Source: Cytobacillus sp. FSL H8-0458
GTDB taxonomy: Bacteria > Bacillota > Bacilli > Bacillales > Cytobacillaceae
Reading direction: 5' to 3'
DNA: 64,000 nucleotides
Assembly: GCF_038002165.1 (NCBI RefSeq)
Contig: NZ_JBBOBR010000001.1
Coordinates: forward strand, 1,860,001-1,924,000
Positions 35,776 through 44,698 of this stretch are shown piece after piece. Position 1 is the stretch's first letter; each line of letters starts with the position of its first letter. The notes under the pieces were generated by a model. The model made no database searches and had not been told where the DNA came from. It was given only the letters and a program-made list of their open reading frames with translations. Made by a program: the position numbers and the translations under genes.

Positions 35776-36383
35776 CAGACTCAGCGGGCATCTGATAGGG
35801 GTTTGAGTCCTCACCTATTCAAACCTCGGACTCAGATAGCATCTATTCGTGGATTTGAGTCCGAACTACTGGTAACTTCGGACTCAGCAAGCACCAGTTC
35901 GCACCTTTGTGTCCGAACCCCAGCCATCTTCGGACTCAGCGAGCACCAGTCCGCCGCTTTGTGTCCGAACCCCAGCCATCTCCGGACTCAGCAAGCATCA
36001 GTTCGCCGCTTTGTGTCCGAACCCCAGTCATCTTCGGACTCAGCAAGCATATTTTCGCGGGTTTGTGTCCGAACCCCAGCCACCTTCGGACTCAGCAAGC
36101 ACCAGTTCGCACCTTTGTGTCCGAACCCCAGCCATCTTCGGACTCAGCAAGCATCAGTTCGCAGCTTTGTGTCCAAACTTCAGGTAACTTCGGACTCAGC
36201 AAGCACCAGTTCGCCGCTTTGTATCCGAACTTCAGGTAACTTCGGACTCAGCAAGCACCAGTTCGCACCTTTGTTTCCGAACTTCAGTTAACTTCGGACT
36301 CAGCAAGCATCAGTTCGCAGCTTTGTGTCCGAACTTCAGGTAACTTCGGACTCAGCAAGCACCAGTCCGCCGGTTTGTGTCCG
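35776..36383. repeat. 52-bp tandem hairpin array, eleven units plus a degenerate one
   Basis: CGGACTC starts recur at 35827, 35879, 35931, 35983, 36035, 36087, 36139, 36191, 36243, 36295 and 36347, an exact 52-bp period without any indel, with a decayed unit at 35776. Most units carry TTCGGAC and, about 26 nt later, GTCCGAA, so they can fold as hairpins. Spacers fall into two blocks: CCCCAGCCATC-like (units 2-6) and CTTCAGGTAAC-like (units 7-10). The period is not a multiple of three, and frames through it differ in each unit, so it is not coding. Confidence 0.9.
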
Positions 36384-36421
36384 CCAGACAACCACACTAC
36401 AAAAAGACAAATACAAGATAC

Positions 36422-36448
36422 AAACAAAGCCCCAATCGAAATTGGGGC
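36422..36448 (-). terminator. Probable terminator of pflBA
   Basis: On the minus strand GCCCCAAT-TTCG-ATTGGGGC is followed by TTTGTTTG, about 50 nt after the pflA stop. Confidence 0.6.
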
Positions 36449-36495
36449 AAACCACTTAAAACGCTGCATCAAAAATCCTAAACAAAACCAACTTT

Positions 36496-37224
36496 TTATA
36501 ACCCAGTCAAAAGCCGATAAGCCCATTCTGTTTTTTCCTCACTCGGAGGCTCAATATCCTTCAGCGGATATTCCAAGCCAAGCGCTTCCCATTTATATAC
36601 ACCAAGCTTGTGATAGGGGAGAACCTCAATTTTTTCCACATTGTTCAATTCTTTTATAAAACGGCCCAATCGTTCCAGATCCCGTTCATCATCAGACCTT
36701 GTTGGCACCAGCACGTGGCGGATCCATACAGGCACCTGATGATCAGACAGATACCGTGCAAATTGAAGGATGTGCTCATTTGTAAGTCCTGTCAATTTTT
36801 TATGTTTCTCCCTATCAATATGCTTCAAATCTAAGAGCACAAGGTCAGTATAGTTCATAAGCTCTTTCAGCTGTGTCTGAAAAAGCGGGGAACTGGAATA
36901 GCAGCCTCCAGATGAATCTATGGCAGTGTGAATGCCAAGTTTCTTGCATTCTCTAAAAAGCTCTATAAGAAAAGGAATCTGCAGCAAAGGTTCGCCGCCG
37001 CTGACTGTGATGCCGCCTCCGGAAGCCTCGAAGAAAGGGAGATAGGATTGCAGGTCATTCATGATTTCTGAAACGGACATTTGCTTCCCTGTTCCAATTT
37101 CCCAAGTATCAGCATTATGGCAAAATTGACAGCGAAGGAGGCACCCCTGTGTAAAAATAACATACCGGATGCCAGGTCCGTCTACTGTACCGAATGTTTC
37201 GATTGAATGAATGTTGCCGTGCAT
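36496..37224 (-). CDS. pflA: Pyruvate formate-lyase activating enzyme
   Basis: The 242-residue radical SAM enzyme installs the glycyl radical on PflB. The 4Fe-4S motif is CLLRCQFC (CxxxCxxC, ~residue 27) within FTQGCLLRCQFCHNADTW, and GGGITVSGGEPLLQ is the SAM-binding segment. The third in-frame ATG (37224) lies 6 nt after AAGGAAG; the second abuts that ribosome site. It follows pflB by 100 nt, with a GGGCC/GGCCC hairpin at 37290-37312 that lacks a T run and may be an mRNA-processing or stability element. Confidence 0.94.
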   Translation of the reverse strand: MHGNIHSIETFGTVDGPGIRYVIFTQGCLLRCQFCHNADTWEIGTGKQMSVSEIMNDLQSYLPFFEASGGGITVSGGEPLLQIPFLIELFRECKKLGIHTAIDSSGGCYSSSPLFQTQLKELMNYTDLVLLDLKHIDREKHKKLTGLTNEHILQFARYLSDHQVPVWIRHVLVPTRSDDERDLERLGRFIKELNNVEKIEVLPYHKLGVYKWEALGLEYPLKDIEPPSEEKTEWAYRLLTGL

Positions 37225-37324
37225 AATCATCTTCCTTTCCATAAGCACCGGGTCAGCCGCAGCTGCACCTTGCTCAAGCTTTTTAAAGAGGGGGGCCGAT
37301 TAATAAGGCCCGCCATCCGATTGG

Positions 37325-39550
37325 TTACATGGATTCATGGAATGTTCTATTGATAACATCAAGCTGCTGCTCTTTAGTCAGCTTAATGAAGTTCACTGCA
37401 TAGCCTGAAACCCTGATCGTCAGCTGCGGATATTCCTCCGGATGTTCCATGGCATCCAGAAGTGTTTCTTTATTAAATACATTGACATTTAGATGATGCC
37501 CGGATTTTATGGCATATCCATCGAGTATGGACACCAGATTACGCACACGGCTTTCATCATCCTTTCCGAGTGCTTTAGGGACAATGGAGAAGGTGTTGCT
37601 GATGCCATCAAGCGCCTGTTTGTATGGCAATTTTGCAACAGAAGACAGGGAAGCAAGCGTTCCTTTCGTATCTCTTCCGTGCATTGGATTTGCACCTGGG
37701 GCAAAGGGCTCACCGGCACGCCGTCCATCAGGCGTATTGCCAGTTTTCTTGCCATATACCACATTGGATGTAATGGTTAATATAGACATTGTATGCATAG
37801 AGTTTCTGTAAGTCTGATGCTTGCGCAGCTTTTTCATAAACCGTTCAACCAGGTCTATGGCGATGCTGTCGACCCGGTCATCATTATTGCCGTATTTCGG
37901 AAAATCTCCTTCTGTAATAAAATCGACCACGATCCCACTCTCATCTCGGATTGCCTTAACGGTTGCGTATTTAATGGCACTAAGCGAGTCGGCCGCTACA
38001 CTCAGACCCGCAATGCCAGTGGCCATCGTTCTGAGAATTTCCGAGTCATGCAAAGCCATTTCGATTCGTTCGTAGCTATACTTATCATGCATGTAATGAA
38101 TGATATTCAATGTATTAATATAGAGATCTGCCAGCCATTCCATCATTAAATCAAACTTCTCCATCACTTCTTCATATTGAAGGATGTCTGAAGTAATCGG
38201 GGCATAGGCCGGGCCTACCTGAATGCTAATTTTTTCGTCCTTTCCGCCATTTATGCTATATAAGAGGGCCTTTGCCAGGTTGGCTCGTGCTCCGAAAAAT
38301 TGCATTTGTTTTCCGATTTCCATGGCAGAAACACAGCAGGCAATTCCATAATCATCGCCATACTCAGGAAGCATGATATCGTCGTTTTCGTATTGGATTG
38401 AACTTGTTTCGATCGACATCTTTGCACAATATTTTTTGAAGTTCTCGGGAAGCTTGGCAGACCATAATACCGTTAAGTTCGGTTCAGGAGCAGGCCCGAG
38501 ATTTCTAAGGGTATGAAGGAAGCGGAAAGAATTTTTTGTGACAAGAGGACGGCCATCAAGCGCCATCCCGCCAATGGACTCTGTCACCCATGTAGGGTCG
38601 CCGCTGAATAATTCATTATAGTCAGGCGTTCTTGCGAATTTTACGAGACGCAGCTTCATGACAAAGTGATCAACCAGCTCCTGTGCCTCCGTCTCGGTAA
38701 GTATGCCGTTCCTTATGTCTCTTTCTATGAAAATATCAAGAAAAGTGGAAACACGGCCAAGACTCATTGCCGCACCATTTTGTTCCTTGATGGCAGCAAG
38801 ATAGGCAAAGTACAGCCACTGGAAAGCTTCAAGAGCATTTCCTGCAGGCTTTGATATATCAAAACCGTAGCTGGCTGCCAGCTGCTTCAGTTCCTTCAGA
38901 GCCCGGATCTGTTCTGAAATTTCTTCCCTTAATCGAATATTTTCTTCCGTCATTACACGTGAGGTCGATTTCAAATCAGCTTTTTTCGCTTCAATCAAGC
39001 GGTCAGCCCCATAAAGGGCGACCCTGCGGTAATCACCGATAATCCTGCCCCGGCCATATGCATCCGGCAGGCCGGTAATTATGCCGGCTTTGCGGGCAAG
39101 CTTCATTTCATCAGTATATGCATCAAACACGCCCTGGTTATGTGTTTTGCGATAGTCTGTAAATATCTTTTCCATGTCTTTGCTGGCTTCATAGCCGTAT
39201 GCTTCACAAGCAGCCACAGCCATGCGGACTCCGCCAAATGGCTGAAGAGAGCGCTTAAACGGCCGGTCAGTCTGGACACCCACAATTTTTTCTTTATCCT
39301 GGTCCAGGTAACCAGGTCCATGTGAGGTAATAGTGGAGACGATTTCTGTATCCATATCGAGCACTCCGCCTTGTTCACGCTCCATTTTGGTGAGAGTCAT
39401 TACTTTTTCCCATAATAGCGATGTAGCTTCTGTTGGGCCTTCCAAAAATGATTCATTCCCGGAAAAAGGTGTAAAATTCTTTAATATAAAATCTCTAACA
39501 TCAATTTCACGTGTCCAAATGCCTTCTTTAAAGCCGTTCCATCTTTCCAT
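37325..39550 (-). CDS. pflB: Formate acetyltransferase (pyruvate formate-lyase)
   Basis: The 741-residue glycyl-radical enzyme splits pyruvate with CoA into acetyl-CoA and formate under anaerobic conditions. The active-site Cys pair is in [12 protein letters not shown] (~residue 405) and the glycyl-radical site is RVSGYAVNF near the C-terminus. GAGGTGAACTGGC precedes the ATG. B. subtilis lacks pfl, so this organism has a fermentation branch that B. subtilis does not. An FNR box sits upstream. Confidence 0.96.
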   Translation of the reverse strand: MERWNGFKEGIWTREIDVRDFILKNFTPFSGNESFLEGPTEATSLLWEKVMTLTKMEREQGGVLDMDTEIVSTITSHGPGYLDQDKEKIVGVQTDRPFKRSLQPFGGVRMAVAACEAYGYEASKDMEKIFTDYRKTHNQGVFDAYTDEMKLARKAGIITGLPDAYGRGRIIGDYRRVALYGADRLIEAKKADLKSTSRVMTEENIRLREEISEQIRALKELKQLAASYGFDISKPAGNALEAFQWLYFAYLAAIKEQNGAAMSLGRVSTFLDIFIERDIRNGILTETEAQELVDHFVMKLRLVKFARTPDYNELFSGDPTWVTESIGGMALDGRPLVTKNSFRFLHTLRNLGPAPEPNLTVLWSAKLPENFKKYCAKMSIETSSIQYENDDIMLPEYGDDYGIACCVSAMEIGKQMQFFGARANLAKALLYSINGGKDEKISIQVGPAYAPITSDILQYEEVMEKFDLMMEWLADLYINTLNIIHYMHDKYSYERIEMALHDSEILRTMATGIAGLSVAADSLSAIKYATVKAIRDESGIVVDFITEGDFPKYGNNDDRVDSIAIDLVERFMKKLRKHQTYRNSMHTMSILTITSNVVYGKKTGNTPDGRRAGEPFAPGANPMHGRDTKGTLASLSSVAKLPYKQALDGISNTFSIVPKALGKDDESRVRNLVSILDGYAIKSGHHLNVNVFNKETLLDAMEHPEEYPQLTIRVSGYAVNFIKLTKEQQLDVINRTFHESM

Positions 39551-39591
39551 GCCAGTTCACCTCAAAGAGATTATTTATATAACAGTTATTA

Positions 39592-39641
39592 CAACTTTAC
39601 TATACACTCAATATAACAGATTGAATGTGAAAAAAATCACA
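39592..39641 (-). promoter_or_regulatory. Predicted FNR-activated promoter of pflBA
   Basis: A perfect FNR box TGTGA-N6-TCACA occupies 39626-39641. TATAGT at 39604-39599 gives a start near 39592, placing the box centre at -41.5. Anaerobic activation of pflBA by FNR is expected. Confidence 0.75.
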
Positions 39642-39843
39642 AAGATTTTGAACGTATTGTGAAATATAATTATTTATACATCTTCAAGCAAAACGTGTAT
39701 TACAAAACCACCCGGAATCTTAGAACTGTTATATACAGAGGGAACACTGGATAAAAAACAGATAGCAATCACTTTGAAATTCTTACATTCTGCTCCAACA
39801 ATTACCTGTTTATTAGAATAGGAGATTTTGATTAAATATAAAT

Positions 39844-40470
39844 ATGAAAACACTATCAAAACTTTCATTCATTTTAATGTTGTCTGTCGCACTTGTCTTT
39901 GGATTCAATTTTGATGCAAAAGCATCAACAGTACATACCGTTCAGCCAGGGGATACTATGTGGAAAATTGCCATGAAGTATCAGGTGGGAGTTCCTGAAA
40001 TCATCAATTCCAATCAGCAGATCTCAAATCCCAACTTCATTTATCCCGGACAAAAGGTGAATATCCCTACTCTTTCAAAAACCACAACAGGCGTTGAAGA
40101 ACAGGTAGTTCAGCTTGTTAACCAGGAAAGAGCAAAGTACGGATTAAAGCCGTTGAAATCAAATTGGGAGCTTGCGAGAGTAGCAAGGTATAAATCTCAG
40201 GATATGATTAATAAGAGATATTTCGATCATAACTCACCTACTTACGGAAGCCCGTTTGATATGATGAAGAGCTTCGGAATTACCTACAGAACTGCCGGGG
40301 AAAACATTGCTGCCGGGCAAAGAACTCCTCAGGAAGTAGTAACTGCGTGGATGAACAGTGAGGGTCACCGCAAAAACATCCTATCTGCGAACTTCACAGA
40401 AATCGGAGTAGGGTACGCACAGGGCGGAACTTACGGCCACTATTGGACACAAATGTTTATTGGGAGATAA
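39844..40470 (+). CDS. Secreted LysM-CAP domain protein
   Basis: The 208-residue precursor has a signal peptide (cleavage probably after AKA, ~residue 27) and one LysM peptidoglycan-binding motif (HTVQPGDTMWKIAMKYQVG, ~31-75). Its C-terminal CAP/SCP domain has VNQERAKYGL, YFDHNSPTYG, AGENIAAGQ and MNSEGHRKNIL. YkwD-like CAP proteins in Bacilli are cell-wall or spore associated. The only AGGAG upstream lies 19 nt before the ATG, unusually far, so translation may be weak or helped by RNA structure. Confidence 0.85.
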   Translation: MKTLSKLSFILMLSVALVFGFNFDAKASTVHTVQPGDTMWKIAMKYQVGVPEIINSNQQISNPNFIYPGQKVNIPTLSKTTTGVEEQVVQLVNQERAKYGLKPLKSNWELARVARYKSQDMINKRYFDHNSPTYGSPFDMMKSFGITYRTAGENIAAGQRTPQEVVTAWMNSEGHRKNILSANFTEIGVGYAQGGTYGHYWTQMFIGR

Positions 40471-40474
40471 GAAG

Positions 40475-40533
40475 AAAAGCGGAAGCGCCTTGCCCACCCC
40501 CGACACCTCGAGGGGGTAGGCTGCTTGCGCTAG
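40475..40533 (-). repeat. Short GC-rich hairpin repeat, copy 2
   Basis: This is the inverse of the element at 21721-21776, with the same AGCGCCT/AGGCGCT-like outer and ACCCCC/GGGGGT inner stems. It begins 5 bp after the LysM-CAP stop and precedes the terminator. Confidence 0.8.
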
Positions 40534-40542
40534 ACAGTTAAG

Positions 40543-40572
40543 AAAAGCACCGGAAGAATCCGGTGCTTTTGT
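40543..40572. terminator. Bidirectional terminator
   Basis: AAAAGCACCGG pairs with CCGGTGCTTTT over a 6-nt loop between two convergent genes. Confidence 0.8.
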
Positions 40573-40580
40573 TTTGCCCA

Positions 40581-41033
40581 TTAATCTACTACAATATAAG
40601 CAATCATAGGTCCGCTATTATCCTTATCCGGATGAGTAAGACAAACCAGGCGGTATACGCCTTCTTTATCAAATCGAAGAGGGACCACTGTTTCTTCGGC
40701 TTTCTTTACAACGCCCTTAATATCGGTTCCTTCGATAATAAAAGGGTGCTCCATTCCGTTGACTCCCCAAATTTTCAGGTTAACCTTTTCATCTTTTTCG
40801 AGAAAAATGGTTCCCGGATCCCAGCGATACGCTTCGATTTCCTTGCCATCAGGCAGCTTAGATTTAAATTCTCCTGTAACCATATGGATTTCCCGGACTT
40901 TTTCACCTTCAGTCTGGTTGAACACCGCCAAACTGTCAGACTTTGAAAAAAACCAAACTGATGCAGAAACAATGACTGAAAATATGATGACAAATGCAAT
41001 GATGCTGCGTTTCTTTAATACAAGAAAAGGCAT
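40581..41033 (-). CDS. Membrane-anchored cupredoxin-domain protein
   Basis: The 150-residue protein has an N-terminal membrane anchor (residues 9-29, RSIIAFVIIFSVIVSASVWFF) and an external cupredoxin domain. Copper ligands are likely His in GMEHPF, Cys and His in CLTHPDKD and Met in SGPM, the blue-copper or CuA-like layout. It may carry electrons or copper, perhaps for terminal oxidases. The ATG at 41033 has AAGGAG 9 nt upstream; longer in-frame starts do not. Confidence 0.7.
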   Translation of the reverse strand: MPFLVLKKRSIIAFVIIFSVIVSASVWFFSKSDSLAVFNQTEGEKVREIHMVTGEFKSKLPDGKEIEAYRWDPGTIFLEKDEKVNLKIWGVNGMEHPFIIEGTDIKGVVKKAEETVVPLRFDKEGVYRLVCLTHPDKDNSGPMIAYIVVD

Positions 41034-41181
41034 GGTCATACTCCTTCCAAAATTAGTTGTCCATATATAGATATGCTGCAGAGGCACCATAACTTGTCTA
41101 CTATTTGCGGGATTTTTCCGATTTTTCTTTACAGCTGCTGAAAAACTATTTCATAATAGATTTAAGAAAGGATGTGGCAGC

Positions 41182-42666
41182 ATGTACAAAGTACTTGTGG
41201 CCAATCGGGATGAGTACGATACAAAGGGTATAGAGTGGCTGCTGAAATCTTCAATGAACGCATGGGATGTGGAGTCTGCCGAAGATGAGGCAGGACTTAT
41301 TAAAAAGCTTGAGACTTTTCAGCCCGATCTGCTGATTTTTGAACTGGATCTGATAAAGGAAGATAGATACAGCTCATTCTTAAAAACTATTCAAATTATA
41401 GGACCGGAGCTTATTGCACTTACAATGGAAGCGACCTTTTCACAGGCAAAAAGAGCCATTGACATGGGTGTAGCCGATTTAATACTAAAGCCCATTTCAG
41501 CTGATATTTTATTGAAGTCTGCACGAAACATTCAGAGACGCCAAAAGTTGAAAACTCCAGCGGCTTTAAAAAGCCCCGGCATGGTTACTGAAAAAACCTT
41601 TAATTATCAGGATATATTTTTAGAAGCTCCAGAACCGGCAGAACGTTTTCTTTCCATTGGCATAAAAACTGAGAATGTGCTCGAGCTTCCAATGTTATAT
41701 GAATTTCTGGGAAGCTATGTGTTCCATAAAAAAGCCGATTATTTTATTTTAAGTGACATGGTACTGATTATTGCTGAAAAATCGGGCGTATCGTGGAAAG
41801 AGGAGAGCGTCAGATTTATGAGGAATTGGCAGGAAACCTCAGCTGAACCAATTGCCATCAGCATTCATACTGGCCAGGAAGGTCAAAATACTCTCAAAAG
41901 CCATTATGACGCAAACAGAAAACTGATGGAGTTAACGTTTTTCAGAGGATTTAATCAGGTAATTGAGGAAAATTCCTTGCCTGCATGGTTTTCAATTGAC
42001 CCTTTCTTAACTCCCGAGGAACAGAGCAGCTGGATTGATTTCCTGAATCAGGCCGATTTAGAAGGGATAAAATCATGGTTTTCCAAAGAATTCCTTATTT
42101 TGGAAGATCCCTATCCGGAACCCGGGCTTATCAGAATCCGGCTGACCAGTATTCTTGCGCAAATCCGCAGGCATATGAAGACATTCCGCCTTGCCGAGGG
42201 AGAAATGGAGAAGGAATACCTTCGATTATTCCAGACGATCCTATATTCGCCCTTGATCTACCGGATTATTAACGAAATGATCAGCTTCATTTCCTATGTT
42301 TTTGAAAGCATTCGATCTGATAAGAAACTGAAGCTGGATCTTACCGACAGAGTCCAATTCTTTATAGAAACTAATTATTGGGACTCTACAGTCACCCTTG
42401 AGAGGGCAGCTGAATACGCAGATCGAAACCCGAACTATATCAGCTCCATGCTGGCAAAAAAATGCGGCAAATCATTTCGGGAGCTCCTTAATGAAACCCG
42501 GATCAGGCAATCTGCCAAGCTGCTGCTGGATTCAGAAATGAGCATAAAAGAAATCTCATCTGTCTGCGGCTTTCGAAATCAGCAATATTTCAATAAAGTG
42601 TTCAGTAAAATTAAAGGTATGCCGCCTAATCAATTTAGAAAAAGCTTACACAAGACCTCCTTTTAA
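41182..42666 (+). CDS. AraC-type transcription regulator with degenerate receiver domain
   Basis: The 494-residue protein has an N-terminal receiver-like domain (1-125), a long middle domain and a C-terminal AraC/XylS double helix-turn-helix (TLERAAEYADRNPNYISSML ... SIKEISSVCGFRNQQYFNKV). The layout is that of YesN-type response regulators. At the phosphoacceptor position the sequence is PDLLIFEL, Glu where Asp is normal, and the acidic pocket reads ANRDE instead of VDDE; the Lys of LILKPI is kept. It is therefore probably not phosphorylated. No sensor kinase is adjacent. Lying directly before hutU, it is a candidate hut regulator. Confidence 0.8.
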   Translation: MYKVLVANRDEYDTKGIEWLLKSSMNAWDVESAEDEAGLIKKLETFQPDLLIFELDLIKEDRYSSFLKTIQIIGPELIALTMEATFSQAKRAIDMGVADLILKPISADILLKSARNIQRRQKLKTPAALKSPGMVTEKTFNYQDIFLEAPEPAERFLSIGIKTENVLELPMLYEFLGSYVFHKKADYFILSDMVLIIAEKSGVSWKEESVRFMRNWQETSAEPIAISIHTGQEGQNTLKSHYDANRKLMELTFFRGFNQVIEENSLPAWFSIDPFLTPEEQSSWIDFLNQADLEGIKSWFSKEFLILEDPYPEPGLIRIRLTSILAQIRRHMKTFRLAEGEMEKEYLRLFQTILYSPLIYRIINEMISFISYVFESIRSDKKLKLDLTDRVQFFIETNYWDSTVTLERAAEYADRNPNYISSMLAKKCGKSFRELLNETRIRQSAKLLLDSEMSIKEISSVCGFRNQQYFNKVFSKIKGMPPNQFRKSLHKTSF

Positions 42667-42679
42667 ACGGAGGTTTTTT
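42655..42679 (+). terminator. Terminator after AraC-type regulator
   Basis: ACCTCC and GGAGGT form a stem overlapping the stop codon, followed by TTTTTT. Confidence 0.7.
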
Positions 42680-42684
42680 GCGTA

Positions 42685-42803
42685 TTTTTATAAAATTACC
42701 AATATTATTATAAAATTAGATAAAATCTTATAATGAAATCTCATATTTTTATAAAAAATCAAATCTAATTATTACACTTTTCAGATAGTTCTCATTATAA
42801 AAT
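42685..42803 (+). promoter_or_regulatory. hutU control region with helically phased TATAAAAT-like repeats
   Basis: TATAAAAT or close variants start at 42689, 42709, 42729, 42750 and 42796, i.e. steps of 20, 20, 21 and 46 bp. The region is extremely AT-rich, so chance and promoter elements contribute, but the two-turn spacing suggests an operator array. TTGGAGGGATAAAA is the hutU ribosome site. Confidence 0.4.
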
Positions 42804-42834
42804 CAAAATATAAGATAACATTGGAGGGATAAAA

Positions 42835-44496
42835 ATGAAAGCGGAAACAAAAAGAGAAATTAAAAATTATCAAGGCAGTGAGCTGCATGCAAAGGGCTGG
42901 ATTCAGGAAGCGGCACTCCGCATGTTAATGAATAACTTAGACAAAGAGGTTGCAGAGATTCCGGAAGAGCTGGTTGTTTACGGCGGGATTGGAAAGGCTG
43001 CCCGAAATTGGGATTGCTATGACGCGATTGTAAAAACACTCCATGAACTAGAAGACGATGAAACACTTCTTGTCCAATCCGGAAAGCCGGTTGCAGTCTT
43101 TAAATCACATAAAGATGCACCAAAGGTATTGATCGCCAACTCGAACCTGGTCCCGGCCTGGGCAAACTGGGATACCTTCCATGAGCTTGATAAGAAAGGC
43201 CTGATGATGTATGGCCAAATGACAGCGGGAAGCTGGATTTACATCGGAAGCCAGGGAATCGTCCAAGGAACATACGAAACATTTGCAGAGCTTGGCAGAC
43301 AGCACTTCTCCGGCTCACTGAAGCAGACGATTACGTTAACAGCAGGCCTTGGCGGAATGGGGGGCGCTCAGCCGCTTGCAGTAACCATGAATGATGGTGT
43401 CTGCATTGCCATTGATGTGGATGAACACCGCATTGACCGCAGACTTGAAACGAAATATCTGGATACAAAGGTTTATTCAATTGAAGAAGCTATTAAATTA
43501 GCAAGAGAGGCAAAACAGGAAGGCCGCCCGCTTTCTATCGGTCTATTAGGCAATGCAGCTGAAATCCTGCCAAAAATGCTTGAAATGAACTTCACCCCGG
43601 ATGTCCTGACTGACCAGACTTCTGCACATGATCCTTTAAATGGCTATGTTCCTACCGGCTATTCATTAGAAGAAGCAGCTGTTCTGCGAAAGGAAAATGC
43701 TGCTGAATATGTCCAGAAATCAAAAGCAAGCATGGCCGTCCATGTTCAGGCTATGCTGGACATGCAGAAGAAGGGTGCAGTCACATTTGATTACGGAAAC
43801 AATATCCGTCAGGTTGCAAAAGATGAGGGTGTCGAGAATGCTTTTGATTTTCCTGGATTCGTGCCTGCATACATCCGTCCGTTATTCTGTGAAGGAAAGG
43901 GACCTTTCCGCTGGGTAGCATTATCAGGAGATCCTGAGGATATCTATAAAACAGATGAAGTGATCCTGCGCGAATTTGCAGAAAACGAGCATCTTTGCAA
44001 ATGGATCAAGATGGCACAGGAAAAAATTCAATTCCAGGGACTGCCTTCAAGAATTTGCTGGCTTGGTTATGGGGAGCGCGCAAGATTTGGAAAAATCATC
44101 AATGATATGGTTGCCCGCGGAGAACTTAAAGCACCGATTGTTATCGGCCGCGATCATCTGGACTCCGGTTCCGTTGCATCTCCAAATCGCGAGACAGAAG
44201 CTATGAAGGACGGCAGTGATGCAGTGGCAGACTGGCCAATCCTTAATGCACTGATCAATGCAGTCGGCGGAGCAAGCTGGGTTTCCGTCCACCATGGAGG
44301 CGGAGTCGGAATGGGATACTCCCTTCATGCTGGAATGGTCATCGTCGCGGATGGCACGAAGGAAGCGGAACTGCGTCTTGAACGTGTCCTCACATCTGAT
44401 CCTGGAATGGGAATTGTACGCCATGTAGATGCAGGCTATGACCTTGCTATCAAAACAGCAAAAGAAAAAGGCGTAAACATTCCAATGATGAAATAA
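42835..44496 (+). CDS. hutU: Urocanate hydratase
   Basis: The 553-residue NAD-dependent enzyme converts urocanate to imidazolonepropionate, step two of histidine breakdown. It shows the family segments [59 protein letters not shown] and the active-site region [11 protein letters not shown], with the conserved C-terminal GGGVGMGYS. The length is normal. It is first in hutU-hutI-hutG-yjiH; histidase (hutH) is absent from the window. Confidence 0.97.
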   Translation: MKAETKREIKNYQGSELHAKGWIQEAALRMLMNNLDKEVAEIPEELVVYGGIGKAARNWDCYDAIVKTLHELEDDETLLVQSGKPVAVFKSHKDAPKVLIANSNLVPAWANWDTFHELDKKGLMMYGQMTAGSWIYIGSQGIVQGTYETFAELGRQHFSGSLKQTITLTAGLGGMGGAQPLAVTMNDGVCIAIDVDEHRIDRRLETKYLDTKVYSIEEAIKLAREAKQEGRPLSIGLLGNAAEILPKMLEMNFTPDVLTDQTSAHDPLNGYVPTGYSLEEAAVLRKENAAEYVQKSKASMAVHVQAMLDMQKKGAVTFDYGNNIRQVAKDEGVENAFDFPGFVPAYIRPLFCEGKGPFRWVALSGDPEDIYKTDEVILREFAENEHLCKWIKMAQEKIQFQGLPSRICWLGYGERARFGKIINDMVARGELKAPIVIGRDHLDSGSVASPNRETEAMKDGSDAVADWPILNALINAVGGASWVSVHHGGGVGMGYSLHAGMVIVADGTKEAELRLERVLTSDPGMGIVRHVDAGYDLAIKTAKEKGVNIPMMK

Positions 44497-44522
44497 AGGT
44501 TTTCTATAGTATTTTATGAACT

Positions 44523-44615
44523 TTGCAAATAAAAGCAAAAAATCTGCAAATAATCCATGCTAATTTGCAAATAGACCAGTCTATTCTGCAAATAAAACTC
44601 TTAAACTTGCAAATA
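44523..44615 (+). repeat. Five YTGCAAATA iterons at exact 21-bp period between hutU and hutI
   Basis: TTGCAAATA or CTGCAAATA starts at 44523, 44544, 44565, 44586 and 44607, with unrelated 12-bp spacers. The motif is conserved while spacers are not, which points to binding sites rather than a simple duplicated tract. They lie directly before a terminator-like hairpin. The short open frames across them simply reflect the 21-bp (seven-codon) period. Confidence 0.85.
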
Positions 44616-44635
44616 ACCACTAATATCTTCAATGA

Positions 44636-44683
44636 GGAAGCCCGCCAATCCGTAATTCTTGCGGATTGGAACTTCCATTTTTT
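44636..44683 (+). terminator. Terminator-like hairpin in front of hutI
   Basis: GGAAG/CTTCC and CCAATCCG/CGGATTGG form a stem around a 9-nt loop, followed by ATTTTTT and then at once by the hutI ribosome site AAGGAGG. In the middle of an operon this looks like a conditional attenuator. Confidence 0.7.
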
Positions 44684-44698
44684 AAGGAGGAGCACAAA

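Noticed and set aside
35803-36291. Three overlapping open frames (up to 162 codons) across the 52-bp array
   Set aside because: The period of 52 is not a multiple of three, so all three frames stay open merely because the unit lacks stops; there is no ribosome site and codon use is repeat-driven.
35776-36383. CRISPR array
   Set aside because: Spacers are near-identical between units and the whole 52-bp unit is repeated; no cas genes are nearby.
39674-39868. 64-codon minus-strand frame between pflB and the LysM-CAP gene
   Set aside because: No ribosome site, overlaps the signal-peptide region of the next gene, and has no recognisable composition.
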